A stretch of DNA of 64,000 nt from Rubrivivax sp. (GCA_020248945.1 JADCGQ010000004.1:186001-250000); one strand, 5' to 3'. Shown: positions 15,970 to 25,494, counted from the stretch's first letter. The notes: a model not told the origin generated them from the sequence alone. Numbers and translations are program-made.

Positions 15970-18729
15970 TCAGTTGAACCGGTACTGCAGGTTCAGGTAG
16001 ACCGAACGACCACGCGGATCGCCGTAGGTCGAGTCCCAGGTCACCTGGAAGTAACGCGCCTGGTTGGTGAACGGGGGCGCGGTGTCCAGCAGGTTCAGCA
16101 CGCCGGCGCGCAGGCGCAGGCTCTTCGAGAAGCGGTAGCTGCCGCTCAGGTCCCACAGCGAGTAGGCCTCGACGTCGCGGTTGTTCCACTCCGGCGCCGC
16201 CAGGCCGTCGACGTTCTGGTCGCGGTAGCCCGACAGGTAGGTGTTGGCCAGCGTCAGGCCGACATCACCGAAGTCCCAGTCGACGTTGAGCTTGTGACGC
16301 CAGCGCTGCACGGCCTTGTCGTCGCGGAAGCGGCCGAGGCCGTCGACCAGCGGCGAGCGCGGATCGGTGGAGAACTTGTACTCCGTGACCAGCGTGCCCA
16401 CGAGGCCGGCACCGAAGCGGCCATAGGCGCCGCTCTCGCCCGTCCAGCGCACCGCCAGGTCGACGCCGGAGGTGTTGAGCTTGCCGCGGTTCTCTTTCTT
16501 CACCGTGATCACGTCGACGAAGCCACCGCTCGTGCGCCGCACGATGGCGGGGTCGTTGTAGTAGACCGGGTTGCTGAAGATCGTCTCTTCGCCGATCTCC
16601 GAGATGATGTCGGTCTTGCGGATCGTCCAATAGTCGAGGCTGCCGCTCCAGTTGCGCGAGGGCTCGAACACCACACCCAGGCTGAACTGCTTCGACTTCT
16701 CGGGCTTCAGCGCGGCGTTGGAGAAGCGGTCGACGAACAGCTGGCCGATCTCACCCGACACCGGGTCGCGCACGAAGCTGGCCGTGACGCCGGCGCGCAC
16801 CGGGCGGAACAGCTCCGAGATCGACGGCGCGCGGAAGCCCGTGCCGAACGAGGCGCGTGCGAGCAGCGTGCGGTCGGGGCGGTAGCTGAGGCCGAGCTTG
16901 GGGTTCGTGCTGCTCAGCTTGGGCGAAGTGGCGTTGGTGGCCGTGTCGAAGACACCGCCGTAGCGGTCGTGGCGCAGCGCGAACTGCGCTTCCCACTGCT
17001 TGGTGAGCGGGGCCACCAGCTCGGCGTAGAGGCCCTGCACGTCACGCTCGTGGCTCGTGTCGGCCAGCAGCGCGCCCGAGGTCGAGCGGTCGCCGACGAC
17101 GTCGTTGCTCTTGAGCACGTCGGTGGAGCGGAACTCGGTTTCTTCCTTGCGGGCTTCCAGGCCCACGGCCAGCACCATGTCGCCACCGGCCAGCCGCCCG
17201 AGTGCGCGCGAGAACTTGCCATCGACGATGGTGGTGGTGCCTTCGGCCACACGCGCCGCGCCGCTGAGCTGGATCGAGTCCATGAAGGCCTTGCCCGCGG
17301 CCGTCTGCGGCACGAACGGGTTGTAGGCGCCACTGGCCAGGCCGGCGCGCATGCGGCTGTTCGACACCCAGCCCGAGAGGTTCTGATCGGTGGCCTTGTT
17401 GACGCTGCGGTTCAGCGCCGCGTCGTAGTCCCACCCGGCCACGCTGCCGGTGGCACCCAGCAGCAGCCGCGTGGCTTCGCTCTCGACACGGCTGGTGCGT
17501 GCGCCGGCGTCCGACAGCCGGAAGCGGAAGGCCACCGGCGTGGTGATGCCCGTCACCGCCTGCAGCGACGCCGGCAGCGTCACGCCTACGCTGGCGGCGA
17601 TGTTGCCCGAGGTGGCCGGCGACGCGGCGTAGTCGGTCTCGGTCTTGCTGAACAGGGCTTCGGCGAACAGCTGGTGGTTTTCGCTCAGCTGGAAGGTGGC
17701 GCGGCTGATCAGGTTGGCCTTGTCCGACTTCGGGTAGATCTCGGTGTCGCCCATGTAGTTGTAGGCGCAGCCCTCGGTGCCGCCCAGCGAGGTGGGGGCC
17801 ACCGAGTTGGGGTTGGCGCCGCCGGTGCAGGAGCCCTTGGCGAAGTTCACGCGGCGCGCCGACGATCCAGGCACCACCGGCACCCAGCTGCCGCCGGGGC
17901 CCGAACCGCGCAGCGCGGTGGTCGGGTTGGCCGCGACGAAGGCGTTCAGCGCGGCGAGCTGCGCCGCCGTGAGGTCGACGTTGGCCGGAAACGGGTTGCT
18001 CGAGAGCTGCGGCGCCAGGCGCCCGGGCAGGTCGTACTCCTGGATGAAGTCGCGCTGGCCGGAGCGCAGCGGGTCGAGCTTCTGCAGATCGACCGCGGCA
18101 AAGACGTTGAAGCGGTCCTTGGCCAGGTCGCCGAAGCCGGCCGAGAGGTTGACGCTGGTCTTGCCGGCGCCGCCTTGCTGCGTCTTCAGCGCGTAGATGC
18201 CGAGGTCGACACCCTGGTAGTCCTTGCGCGTGATGAAGTTGATCACGCCGCCCATGGCGTCGGTGCCGTAGATGGCCGAGGCGCCGTCCTTCAGCACCTC
18301 CACGCGCTGGATGGCGCCCGACGGGATGTTGTTCAGGTCGACGCCGGCGTTGTCGCCAGGGCTGGCGAAGTTGGCCAGGCGCCGGCCGTTGAGCAGCACC
18401 AGCGTGCTCGAGACACCGAGGCCGCGCAGGTTGGCGCCGTTGAAGCCGCGCTGCGCGCCCGACTGGTCGGTGATGCTCACGCCGTCGGTCAGGCCGCCGA
18501 CGTTGGAGGTGATCTTCTGCAGCAGCTCGGCAGCGGTGGTGACACCGAGCTTGTTGATGTCTTCGCGGCGGATCGTCTCCACCGGCAGCACCGACTCGCC
18601 GTCGATGCGCTTGATGCTCGAGCCGGTGATCTCGACGCGGGTGCCGGCGGCGTCTTGCGCGGCGGCGGAGCCGCCGGCCAGCAAGGCCGCCAGCGTGAGG
18701 GTGGAGAGGGCGAATCGACGGGCGTGCAT
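15970..18729 (-). CDS. TonB-dependent outer-membrane receptor
   Basis: 919 residues from MHARRFALST, with a signal peptide ending near GSAAAQ. The plug domain is clear (VLPVETIRREDINKLGVTT, LRGLGVSSTLVLLNGRRL, RVEVLKDGASAIYGTDAMGG), followed by a long beta-barrel ending in an aromatic residue pattern (YLNLQYRFN). Such receptors import large or scarce substrates using TonB energy. GAAGGAA lies upstream of the chosen ATG; the longer reading frame has no support. It is divergent from a secreted cyanophycinase-like gene and an arginine-type uptake and degradation cluster, so a role in importing peptide fragments is inferred. The substrate is not proven. Confidence 0.9.
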   Translation of the reverse strand: MHARRFALSTLTLAALLAGGSAAAQDAAGTRVEITGSSIKRIDGESVLPVETIRREDINKLGVTTAAELLQKITSNVGGLTDGVSITDQSGAQRGFNGANLRGLGVSSTLVLLNGRRLANFASPGDNAGVDLNNIPSGAIQRVEVLKDGASAIYGTDAMGGVINFITRKDYQGVDLGIYALKTQQGGAGKTSVNLSAGFGDLAKDRFNVFAAVDLQKLDPLRSGQRDFIQEYDLPGRLAPQLSSNPFPANVDLTAAQLAALNAFVAANPTTALRGSGPGGSWVPVVPGSSARRVNFAKGSCTGGANPNSVAPTSLGGTEGCAYNYMGDTEIYPKSDKANLISRATFQLSENHQLFAEALFSKTETDYAASPATSGNIAASVGVTLPASLQAVTGITTPVAFRFRLSDAGARTSRVESEATRLLLGATGSVAGWDYDAALNRSVNKATDQNLSGWVSNSRMRAGLASGAYNPFVPQTAAGKAFMDSIQLSGAARVAEGTTTIVDGKFSRALGRLAGGDMVLAVGLEARKEETEFRSTDVLKSNDVVGDRSTSGALLADTSHERDVQGLYAELVAPLTKQWEAQFALRHDRYGGVFDTATNATSPKLSSTNPKLGLSYRPDRTLLARASFGTGFRAPSISELFRPVRAGVTASFVRDPVSGEIGQLFVDRFSNAALKPEKSKQFSLGVVFEPSRNWSGSLDYWTIRKTDIISEIGEETIFSNPVYYNDPAIVRRTSGGFVDVITVKKENRGKLNTSGVDLAVRWTGESGAYGRFGAGLVGTLVTEYKFSTDPRSPLVDGLGRFRDDKAVQRWRHKLNVDWDFGDVGLTLANTYLSGYRDQNVDGLAAPEWNNRDVEAYSLWDLSGSYRFSKSLRLRAGVLNLLDTAPPFTNQARYFQVTWDSTYGDPRGRSVYLNLQYRFN

Positions 18730-18919
18730 GCAGGTTTCCTTCGCGAGCGGCCGGCACGGCGGGCGGATCCCGGCGGCCTTGCTGGCGGCGCAATGTAGGC
18801 AGCCGTTACCGGCGCCACCAGAGGGTGATGGCGTGTCGGTCGCGGTGGGACAAGTGGGTGTCGCTTGGGCGCAGGTCGGCGGGTGCAGGCTGTTCCGCAG
18901 CGGTGACACCATCGCGGCC

Positions 18920-20173
18920 ATGCTTCAGAAGCTGCTTCTCGGTGCGCTGCTCGGACTGGCGGCGCTGCTGCCCGCCATGCCCGCCCATGCCGGCACCACC
19001 GTGGCCATCGGCGGCGCGCTGCAGGACGGCACGGCCGCGATCTGGCAGCGCCTGGCCACCCTCGTGCAGGCCGCGCCGGCCGGGCGCGACTGCTGGCACG
19101 TCATCACCATCGCCTCGGCCGAGCCCGACGAGGCCGCGGCGCGTGTCGTCGCCAACCTGGCCCACCATGGCGCGCGTGGCCGGCACCTGCGCGTGGGCCC
19201 GCGTGTGGCCGGCACCGACGCGGGCGATGCCCGCTGGGCCGACGAGCTGCGCCGCTGCCACGGCGTCTACATGACCGGCGGCGCGCAGGCGCGGCTCGTC
19301 GACACCCTGCGCCCCGGCGGCGTGCCCACGCCGCTGCTGCGCGCGATGCAGGCGCTGTGGGCGGAAGGCGGCGCCGTGGCCGGCAGCAGCGCCGGCACGG
19401 CGGTGCTGAGCGCGGTGATGTTCCGCGATGCGCCCGACCCGCTGGCGGCCATGAAGGGCCGGCTGCGCGAAGGCCAGGAGTGGGACCGCGGCTTCGGCCT
19501 GCTGCCCGTCGGCGTGGTGGTGGACCAGCACGCCGTGCGGCGCGGGCGCATCGCGCGCCTCTTGCCGCTGCTGCACGCCAGCGCCGGCACGCTGGGCGTG
19601 GCGGTGGAGGAAAACTCGGCCGCCGTCTTCACGCCCGGCGGCTTCGAGGTGCTGGCGGGCAGCGGCGGCGGCGTACTGGTGGTGGAGCCCGGGCAGCGCA
19701 CGCCGCAACCCGGCGACGCGTTCGGCCTGCAGGGCGCCACGCTGCACTGGCTGGACAGCGGCGACCGCTACGACATCGCCACGCGCCGCATCACGCCCTC
19801 GGCCGCGCGCCGCGCCGGCACGCTGCTGCAGCCGCTGGACCCGGCCCACCGCGGCTACCGGCGTGGCGCCTGGTACTACGCCGACATGCTCGGCGATGGC
19901 GTCATCGTCACCGCGATGAAGCGCCTCGTCGATGGCGACCAGCGCCAGCTGCAGGGCCTGGCGTTTTCGGGCCACCCGGTCGGGCCGGTGGAGCCTGACG
20001 ACCCCGACCCGACGCTCGCCTTCGAGTGGACGCTGCGCCTGGACGCCGCCACGCGGGCCTGGCTCGTCACCAGCCCCGAGGGCTACACGGTGGAGGGCGT
20101 GAAACTCGATATCGTCCCGGTGCGGTTGCAGCGACCGCTGTTCCGGCCGCTGGCTGCGCCACAAGGACGATGA
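18920..20173 (+). CDS. Secreted cyanophycinase-like serine peptidase (S51 family)
   Basis: 417 residues. A signal peptide (MLQKLLLGALLGLAALLPAM to PAHA) precedes a class-I-glutamine-amidotransferase-like fold with the nucleophile elbow GSSAGTAVLS near residue 155. GGALQDG and GVYMTGGAQARLVDTL match cyanophycinase and related S51 peptidases. Cyanophycinase cuts the Asp-Arg polymer cyanophycin to beta-Asp-Arg dipeptides. The predicted export would make this an external or periplasmic enzyme. Its ATGA end overlaps the region where the amino-acid binding-protein gene begins. Another peptide or ester substrate cannot be ruled out. Confidence 0.75.
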   Translation: MLQKLLLGALLGLAALLPAMPAHAGTTVAIGGALQDGTAAIWQRLATLVQAAPAGRDCWHVITIASAEPDEAAARVVANLAHHGARGRHLRVGPRVAGTDAGDARWADELRRCHGVYMTGGAQARLVDTLRPGGVPTPLLRAMQALWAEGGAVAGSSAGTAVLSAVMFRDAPDPLAAMKGRLREGQEWDRGFGLLPVGVVVDQHAVRRGRIARLLPLLHASAGTLGVAVEENSAAVFTPGGFEVLAGSGGGVLVVEPGQRTPQPGDAFGLQGATLHWLDSGDRYDIATRRITPSAARRAGTLLQPLDPAHRGYRRGAWYYADMLGDGVIVTAMKRLVDGDQRQLQGLAFSGHPVGPVEPDDPDPTLAFEWTLRLDAATRAWLVTSPEGYTVEGVKLDIVPVRLQRPLFRPLAAPQGR

Positions 20174-20175
20174 CG

Positions 20176-20961
20176 ATGCGACGCAAGCTTTTCCCCGTCG
20201 GCTGGGCCCTCGCCCTGGCCATGACCCTGCCGGCCTTCGCGCAGGAGACGCTGCGACTGGGCGTCGAGGCGGCCTACCCACCGTTCTCGGAGCTGGCGCC
20301 CGACGGCACCATCAAGGGCTTCGACATCGACATCGGCATGGCCGTGTGCGAGCGCCTGAAGGCCAGGTGCACCCTCGTGCAGAGCGAGTTCGACGCCATG
20401 ATCCCGGCGCTGGCGGCGCGCAAGTTCGACGCCATCGTCGCCAGCATGTCCATCACGCCCGAGCGCAGCAAGGCGGTGCGCTTCAGCAAGGTCTACTACG
20501 AGAGCGCGGCGCGCTTTGTCGTGAAGGCCAGCTCGCCCATCGCCATCACGCCCGAGGGCCTCAAGGGCAAGGCCATCGGCGTGCAGCGCAACACCATCCA
20601 CGAGAAGTTCGCGGTCGCGCAGTTCCCGGGTGCCCGGATCGTGCGCTATGCCAAGCAGGACGAAGCCTTCCTCGACCTCGTGGCCGGTCGCATCGATGCC
20701 TCGCTGGCCGACGTGATCGCCATCGACCAGGGCTTCCTGAAGCGGCCCTCGGGCAAGGGCTTCGAGCTGCGCGGCCCGAGCTACGACGACCCGAAGTGGT
20801 TCGGCCTCGGCCCCGGCATCGCCGTGCGCAAGGCCGACGAGAAGCTGGCCGCGCGCATCGACGAGGCGCTCACCGCCATCGTGGCCGACGGCACCTACGC
20901 CAGGCTGGCGCAGCGCTACTTCTCGGTCGACATCACGCCGGCCTGGGGCCGCAAGAAGTAG
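20176..20961 (+). CDS. Periplasmic cationic amino-acid binding protein (ABC transporter)
   Basis: 261 residues with a signal peptide (MRRKLFPVGWALALAM to PAFAQ). It is a type II periplasmic binding fold of the ArgT/HisJ group: LRLGVEAAYPPFSELAPDG, FDIDIGMAVCERL, FDAIVASMSITPERSKAVRF, and DASLADVIAID in the second lobe. It likely binds arginine, lysine or ornithine. The second ATG is chosen because AAGGA sits 8 bases upstream; a first ATG 6 bases earlier overlaps the cyanophycinase stop. No permease or ATPase gene lies next to it, so it must use a transporter encoded elsewhere. Confidence 0.85.
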   Translation: MRRKLFPVGWALALAMTLPAFAQETLRLGVEAAYPPFSELAPDGTIKGFDIDIGMAVCERLKARCTLVQSEFDAMIPALAARKFDAIVASMSITPERSKAVRFSKVYYESAARFVVKASSPIAITPEGLKGKAIGVQRNTIHEKFAVAQFPGARIVRYAKQDEAFLDLVAGRIDASLADVIAIDQGFLKRPSGKGFELRGPSYDDPKWFGLGPGIAVRKADEKLAARIDEALTAIVADGTYARLAQRYFSVDITPAWGRKK

Positions 20962-20974
20962 CCCGCCTTCCCTC

Positions 20975-22081
20975 GTGTCGACTGCCGCGCCCAGCCCGCC
21001 CACCCCACCGCAGCGCCACGCCTTCGTGCTGCTGCCACAGTTTCCCTTGCTGGGGCTGGCCGGCGCGCGCGAGGCGCTGGCCGCCGCCAACGAGGTGCTG
21101 GAGCAGCCGGCCTACGCCAGCCTCGTGATCACGCCCGACGGCCAGCCGGCGCGCGCCAGCTGCGGCACACGCGTGGCGGCCGATGCCGCACTGGTGGCCA
21201 TGGGCTCGACCCCGCCGCTGGACGCCGTGTTCGTGGTGGCCGGCGGCCCCTACCCCGAACCCGTGCGCGACGGCCACGCGCCGTTGCACGCCTGGCTGCG
21301 CCAGCGCGCCGCCGCCGGCTGCGTGCTGGGCGGCATCGGCACCGGCAGCGCGGTGCTGGCACAGGCCGGGCTGCTGGCGCGCCACCGCGCCACGCTGCCC
21401 TGGGCGCTGGTGTCGCAGATGGGCGAGGCGCATCCCGACATCGTCGTCACCAGCCACCTGCATGAGATCGATGGCGCGCGCCTGTCGTGCACCACCGGCA
21501 CCGCCAGCCTCGACCTGATGCTCGCCTGGCTCGCGCAGCGCCACGGCGAGCGCGTGCTGCAGGGCCTGCTGGCGCAGCTGGGCCTGGAGCGCCTGCGCCC
21601 GGCCGGCGAGCGCCAGCGCGCCCCGGTGGCCGGCCGCGTGGGCGGTGCCGGTGCACTCACCAACGCCAAGCTGGCCGAGGCCGTGGCATTGATGGAGGCC
21701 AACCTGGGCGAGCCGCTGGCCACCGAAGACATCGCACAGCTCGTGGGCGTGTCGCGCCGGCAGCTCGAGCGCCTGTTCAAGCAGCACCTCGACGAGCTGC
21801 CCAGCCGCTACTACGCCGAGCTGCGCCTGGCGCGCGCGCGGCGCCTGTTGCAGCAGACCAGCCAGTCCATCCTGCAGATCGGCCTGGCCTGCGGCTTTGC
21901 CAACGGCTCGCACTTCAGCAACGCCTACCGCGCCCGCTTTGGCCGCACGCCACGCGACGAACGCAGCCCGCGCGCTGTGGCCTGGGAGGCTGCGTCGCAC
22001 GAAGTCCCTGATCCCGCCTCCGCCCCCGCACCCACCTCCGCCACCCCGGCGGACGTTCCCCCGCAGGAGCCCCTGCCATGA
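20975..22081 (+). CDS. ArgR-type GlxA/AraC-family transcriptional regulator
   Basis: 368 residues from a GTG. An N-terminal DJ-1/PfpI-like domain (FVLLPQFPLLGLAGAREALA to about residue 190) is joined to a C-terminal AraC HTH pair: LATEDIAQLVGVSRRQLERLF and the second helix set ILQIGLACGFANGSHFSNAYR. This is the architecture of Pseudomonas ArgR, which activates arginine uptake and the AST pathway in response to arginine. It sits between an arginine-type binding protein and astA, and its end overlaps astA by 4 bp. Both facts support control of this cluster. Confidence 0.85.
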   Translation: MSTAAPSPPTPPQRHAFVLLPQFPLLGLAGAREALAAANEVLEQPAYASLVITPDGQPARASCGTRVAADAALVAMGSTPPLDAVFVVAGGPYPEPVRDGHAPLHAWLRQRAAAGCVLGGIGTGSAVLAQAGLLARHRATLPWALVSQMGEAHPDIVVTSHLHEIDGARLSCTTGTASLDLMLAWLAQRHGERVLQGLLAQLGLERLRPAGERQRAPVAGRVGGAGALTNAKLAEAVALMEANLGEPLATEDIAQLVGVSRRQLERLFKQHLDELPSRYYAELRLARARRLLQQTSQSILQIGLACGFANGSHFSNAYRARFGRTPRDERSPRAVAWEAASHEVPDPASAPAPTSATPADVPPQEPLP

Positions 22082-23139
22082 ACCCGACGAGATTCCTCTT
22101 CCGCGCCGCCGGCCCGGCCGACATCGACGCCTTCGAGCGCGCCGCCGCCGACAGCGTGATTGGCATCACCACGCTGCCGGCCGACCGCGCGCGCCTGGCC
22201 GAGCGGCTGGAGCGCTCGGCCGCGGCCTTTGCCTCGGCCGATGACGCCAGCGGCGAGGAGATCCACCTCTTCGTCGTCGAAGACCTCGAGCGCCCGCCCG
22301 GCCAGCGCGTGGTGGGCACCAGCGGCATCGCGGCCAGCGCCGGCTTTGCCGACCGCTTCTACTGCTACCGCAACGAGATGGTGGTGCACCACAGCGCGGC
22401 GCTGAACGCCGGCAACCGCATCCACACACTGCACCTGTGCCACGACCTCACCGGCCACACGTTGCTCACCAGCTTCTGGATCGATCCGGCCTACGCCGAC
22501 ACCGCCGCGCCACAGTTGCTGAGCCGCGCGCGGCTGCTCTTCATCGCCGAGTTCGCCGAGCGCTTTTCGGACCGCATCGCCGCCGAGAGCCCGGGCCTGG
22601 CCGACGAGGCCGGCCGCTGCCCCTTCTGGGACGCCGTGGGCCGCCGCTTCTTCGACATGGACTACCCGCAGATCGAGCGCCTCACCGGCGGCCGCAGCAA
22701 GGCCTTCATTGCCGAGCTGATGCCGCATAGCCCCATCTACGTGCCGCTGCTGCCCGATGAGGCGCAATGGGCCATCGGCCAGATGCACCCGGTGGCGGAG
22801 CTGCCGTTTTCCATCCTGCTCGACGAGGGCTTCGACACCGAGACCTACGTCGACATCTTCGACGGCGGGCCCACCGTGGACGCGCGCGTGGCGATGCTCA
22901 AGACGGTGGCGGCGTCGCGGCGCGGGCCCTGGCGCGAGGCGTCCGCCGCCGGCGGCGCGGCCACCGACTGGCAGCTGGTGGCCACCACGCGGCGGGCCGA
23001 CTTCGCCGCGCTGCTGGTGCCAGGCGCAGCCGCCGATGACGCCCTGCCCTTGCCAGCAGGCGCCGCCGCGCACCTGCGCCTGGCCCCCGGCGAGGCGGTG
23101 CGCAGCGCCGCCTTCGCGCCGGCTGGAGTGAACGCATGA
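22078..23139 (+). CDS. astA: Arginine N-succinyltransferase, AstA family
   Basis: 353 residues, the usual AstA length. Family landmarks: RAAGPADIDAFERAA, GITTLPADRARLAERL, FYCYRNEMVVHHSAALNAGN, LTGHTLLTSFWIDPAY and FDIDYPQ-like FFDMDYPQIERLTGGRSKAFIAE. It transfers succinyl from succinyl-CoA to the alpha-amino group of arginine, the first AST pathway step. The coding sequence overlaps the ArgR-type regulator before it and a second AstA-like gene after it by 4 bp each. The other AST genes (astB, D, E, C) are not in this window. Confidence 0.9.
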   Translation: MNPTRFLFRAAGPADIDAFERAAADSVIGITTLPADRARLAERLERSAAAFASADDASGEEIHLFVVEDLERPPGQRVVGTSGIAASAGFADRFYCYRNEMVVHHSAALNAGNRIHTLHLCHDLTGHTLLTSFWIDPAYADTAAPQLLSRARLLFIAEFAERFSDRIAAESPGLADEAGRCPFWDAVGRRFFDMDYPQIERLTGGRSKAFIAELMPHSPIYVPLLPDEAQWAIGQMHPVAELPFSILLDEGFDTETYVDIFDGGPTVDARVAMLKTVAASRRGPWREASAAGGAATDWQLVATTRRADFAALLVPGAAADDALPLPAGAAAHLRLAPGEAVRSAAFAPAGVNA

Positions 23140-23888
23140 ACACCAGCGCTTCGATGCTGCAGCGGCGAGATGCCGACGCGGCCGACTTCCCCTTCATCGC
23201 CACCTGGCTCGGCCGCCCGGTAACGCCGACCGAACACGGCGAACGCTGGCGTGTCGTGGCCGCAGCAGACGGCATGCCGCGGGCCGCGCTGCGCCTGGTG
23301 CCGGCCATCGGCCTGACGCTGCCGCGCGTGAGCTTCCACGTCGGCTGCGTGGTGCACGCGGCGCGCGAGCTGGGCCTGTTCCACCGCCAGCGCACGCTGC
23401 AGCTGGGCCACGACCACACCGGCGCCAGCGAACTGGCCGACATCGCCTGGGCGCGTGATCACCAGGGAACGGGCCTGGGCCTGCCCGAGCAGGCCGCCGC
23501 GCTGCGCGCGCTGCTGGCCGACGCGCTGGACTGCATCGTGCAGCAGCGCGGGCGTTACGCGCCGACGCTCATCGCCGAGTTGCCCGGCCCGCGCGATGCG
23601 GCCGGGCACTCGCCGCTGTGGCTGGGCCTGGGCCGCCACTTCTACCGCGGCGACCCGGCGGCCGCGTGGGCCACGCACGGGCCGGCCTGGCGCAGCCACC
23701 TGGCGCCGCTGCTGCCGCAGCAGATGGTCTACACCTCGTTCCTGCCGCCGGTCGCCGAGGCCGCCATCGGCGGGGTGGCCGAACCTGCACGGCTGCTGCT
23801 GGAGTTGCTCGAGGACGCCGGCTTTCGCTATGGCCACCACGTGAACGTGGAAGACGGGGGGCCGATCATGGAACGGGCCTTGGACTGA
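23136..23888 (+). CDS. Short AstA-like N-succinyltransferase subunit
   Basis: 250 residues, about 100 shorter than AstA. The C-terminal half keeps the family pattern (LIAELPGPRDAAGHSPLWLG, GRHFYRGD, LLELLEDAGFRYGHHVNVED-like ending, INDGGP-type VEDGGPI), while the N-terminal GNAT-like half is divergent. It is translationally coupled to the full-length astA. Pseudomonas uses two AstA-family subunits (AruF and AruG) as one arginine/ornithine N-succinyltransferase; here the partner is a shortened paralogue. Whether it is catalytic or a structural subunit is not clear. Confidence 0.7.
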   Translation: MNTSASMLQRRDADAADFPFIATWLGRPVTPTEHGERWRVVAAADGMPRAALRLVPAIGLTLPRVSFHVGCVVHAARELGLFHRQRTLQLGHDHTGASELADIAWARDHQGTGLGLPEQAAALRALLADALDCIVQQRGRYAPTLIAELPGPRDAAGHSPLWLGLGRHFYRGDPAAAWATHGPAWRSHLAPLLPQQMVYTSFLPPVAEAAIGGVAEPARLLLELLEDAGFRYGHHVNVEDGGPIMERALD

Positions 23889-23963
23889 GCAGGCGGCGGC
23901 GCTGGCCTGCTTGCCGCAGCCCGCGTGGGGCGCTGTGAAAGAACGGGCATCATCGTCACCACC

Positions 23964-24854
23964 ATGCCCAGTTCCGCCTTCTTCGCCGTCTTTCGCAACG
24001 TCGCCAAGCTCGCGGCTGCCGCCGCCGACGACGTGGCCGCCCAGGGCCTGAAGCTCGCCGCCGCGGCTGACGACGTGGCCCTGATGACCGGCCGTGCTGC
24101 CGCCAAGACGGCAGGCATCGCGGCCGACGACCTCGCCGTGGGCGCATCGAAGATGACCGGCGTCTCGCCGGCCCAGGAACTGCCCGCCATCTGGCGCATC
24201 TTCCGGGCCAGTGCCCTGAACAAGATCTGGCTGATCGCGCTCGTGCTGGCGGTCGACGCGCTGTTTCCGCTGGGCATCCAGCTCGCCCTGGTCGCCGGCG
24301 GCCTGTACCTCGCCTTCGAAGGCGGCAAGGCGGTGCTGGAGCGGCTGGGCTGGGGCAGCGGCCCGGCCGAAGCGCCGCTCACCGACGAGCAGCGCATCCG
24401 CGGTGCCATCGTCACCGACATCGTGCTGAGCCTGGAGATCCTGGTCATCTCGCTCACCGTGTCCGCGCAGGCGCCGTTCGAGCAGAAGCTCGTCGTGCTC
24501 ATCGCCATGAGCGTGGTGATGACCGTGGGCATCTACGGGCTCATCGCCGCGCTCGTGCGCCTGGACGACATCGGCCTGGCCTTGGTGCGCGCACCCGATG
24601 CCGCACGCCAGGCGATGGGCCGGCGGATCGTGTGGGCGGCACCGCGCATCCTGGGCGCACTGGGGCCGATCGGCATGGTGGCCATGCTGGCGGTGGCCGG
24701 CGGCATCTTCACCCACCTCGTGCACTTCAAGGCGCCGCACTGGACGCTGGGCATGGCGGCCGACATCGCCGTTGGCGCCATCGTGGGCGTGGTGCTGGCG
24801 GCCGCGGGGGCGGGGGTCCAGCGCCTGGTGTCCCGCTCGGCCCGAACCGGCTGA
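23964..24854 (+). CDS. DUF808 inner-membrane protein
   Basis: 296 residues. The N-terminus has the repeated DD-V-A pattern of the DUF808/YedI family (AAAADDVAAQGLKLAAAADD), followed by six or so hydrophobic segments (IWLIALVLAVDALFPLG, TDIVLSLEILVISLTV, VVMTVGIYGLIAALV, ILGALGPIGMVAMLAVAGGI). The function of the family is unknown. It starts 75 bp after the AstA-like gene on the same strand and may or may not share its transcript. Confidence 0.85.
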   Translation: MPSSAFFAVFRNVAKLAAAAADDVAAQGLKLAAAADDVALMTGRAAAKTAGIAADDLAVGASKMTGVSPAQELPAIWRIFRASALNKIWLIALVLAVDALFPLGIQLALVAGGLYLAFEGGKAVLERLGWGSGPAEAPLTDEQRIRGAIVTDIVLSLEILVISLTVSAQAPFEQKLVVLIAMSVVMTVGIYGLIAALVRLDDIGLALVRAPDAARQAMGRRIVWAAPRILGALGPIGMVAMLAVAGGIFTHLVHFKAPHWTLGMAADIAVGAIVGVVLAAAGAGVQRLVSRSARTG

Positions 24855-25104
24855 GCGGGCTGAGGCGGCGGCAGCGGCGTCGCCCAACGCTCTGCGATGC
24901 GTGAACGGGCCGCCTGCGTGCGCAGAAGGACAGACGCGCGGCGAAGCCCGCACAGACACTGCCGCGACCGCGCGCCGTCGCCTTGCGGAGCAGCGCCAAG
25001 CCCCACGTGGTCGAGGACGCCCCTGTCACGCCAGCGCGAGACCGCTGCGCCTTGACCGCCACCGCCAGCCTGCAACCCCGACCTGGAACCTGGAAGTCGC
25101 AACC

Positions 25105-25369
25105 ATGAACCGCTATGTCGCCGCGTACGCCGGCACCGCCACCGTGATGGTGGCCCTGGACCTGTTGTGGCTGGGCGTCATCGCCAAGCCGCTGTACCAG
25201 CAGGGCATCGGCCACCTGATGGCCGAGCAGCCCGTGGTGCCGGTACCTGGCCACGCTGAAGGGCTGGCCACTGGGGCTGTTGCTGATCGACATGGCCTGG
25301 GGCACGGTGGTCAGCATGGCCTCGGCGGCCGGCGGCAAGGCGGCGCTGGGCTGGGCGACGCGGGGCTGA
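25105..25369 (+). pseudogene. DUF2177 membrane protein remnant (internal deletion and frame change)
   Basis: The first ~43 codons give a normal DUF2177 start (MNRYVAAYAGTATVMVALDL, then LGHLM-like GIGHLMAEQP). Immediately after, in a different frame, comes the normal family C-terminus (YLATLKGWPLGLLLIDMAWG, then TVVSMASAAGG to a TGA at 25369). The middle, about two transmembrane helices, is missing. The join is near 25230. The gene cannot make a complete protein. It appears recent, because both halves are still well conserved. Confidence 0.8.
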
Positions 25370-25494
25370 TCCGCGCCGCGGCGGGCGTCTGGCGCGTCCA
25401 GGCCATGATCGTTCAAGAGGACTCTGGATGGTCGTCCCATCGCCTCTGCTTGCAACTCTTTGCTGCGTGTCGAGGCGGTGTGCTTCGCAAGCTC

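Noticed and set aside
16294-18798. An 834-codon plus-strand open frame
   Set aside because: It is antisense to the well-conserved TonB receptor. Long antisense frames are expected in DNA this GC-rich; no domain is recognisable. The same applies to the other long plus-strand frames over the flagellar genes.
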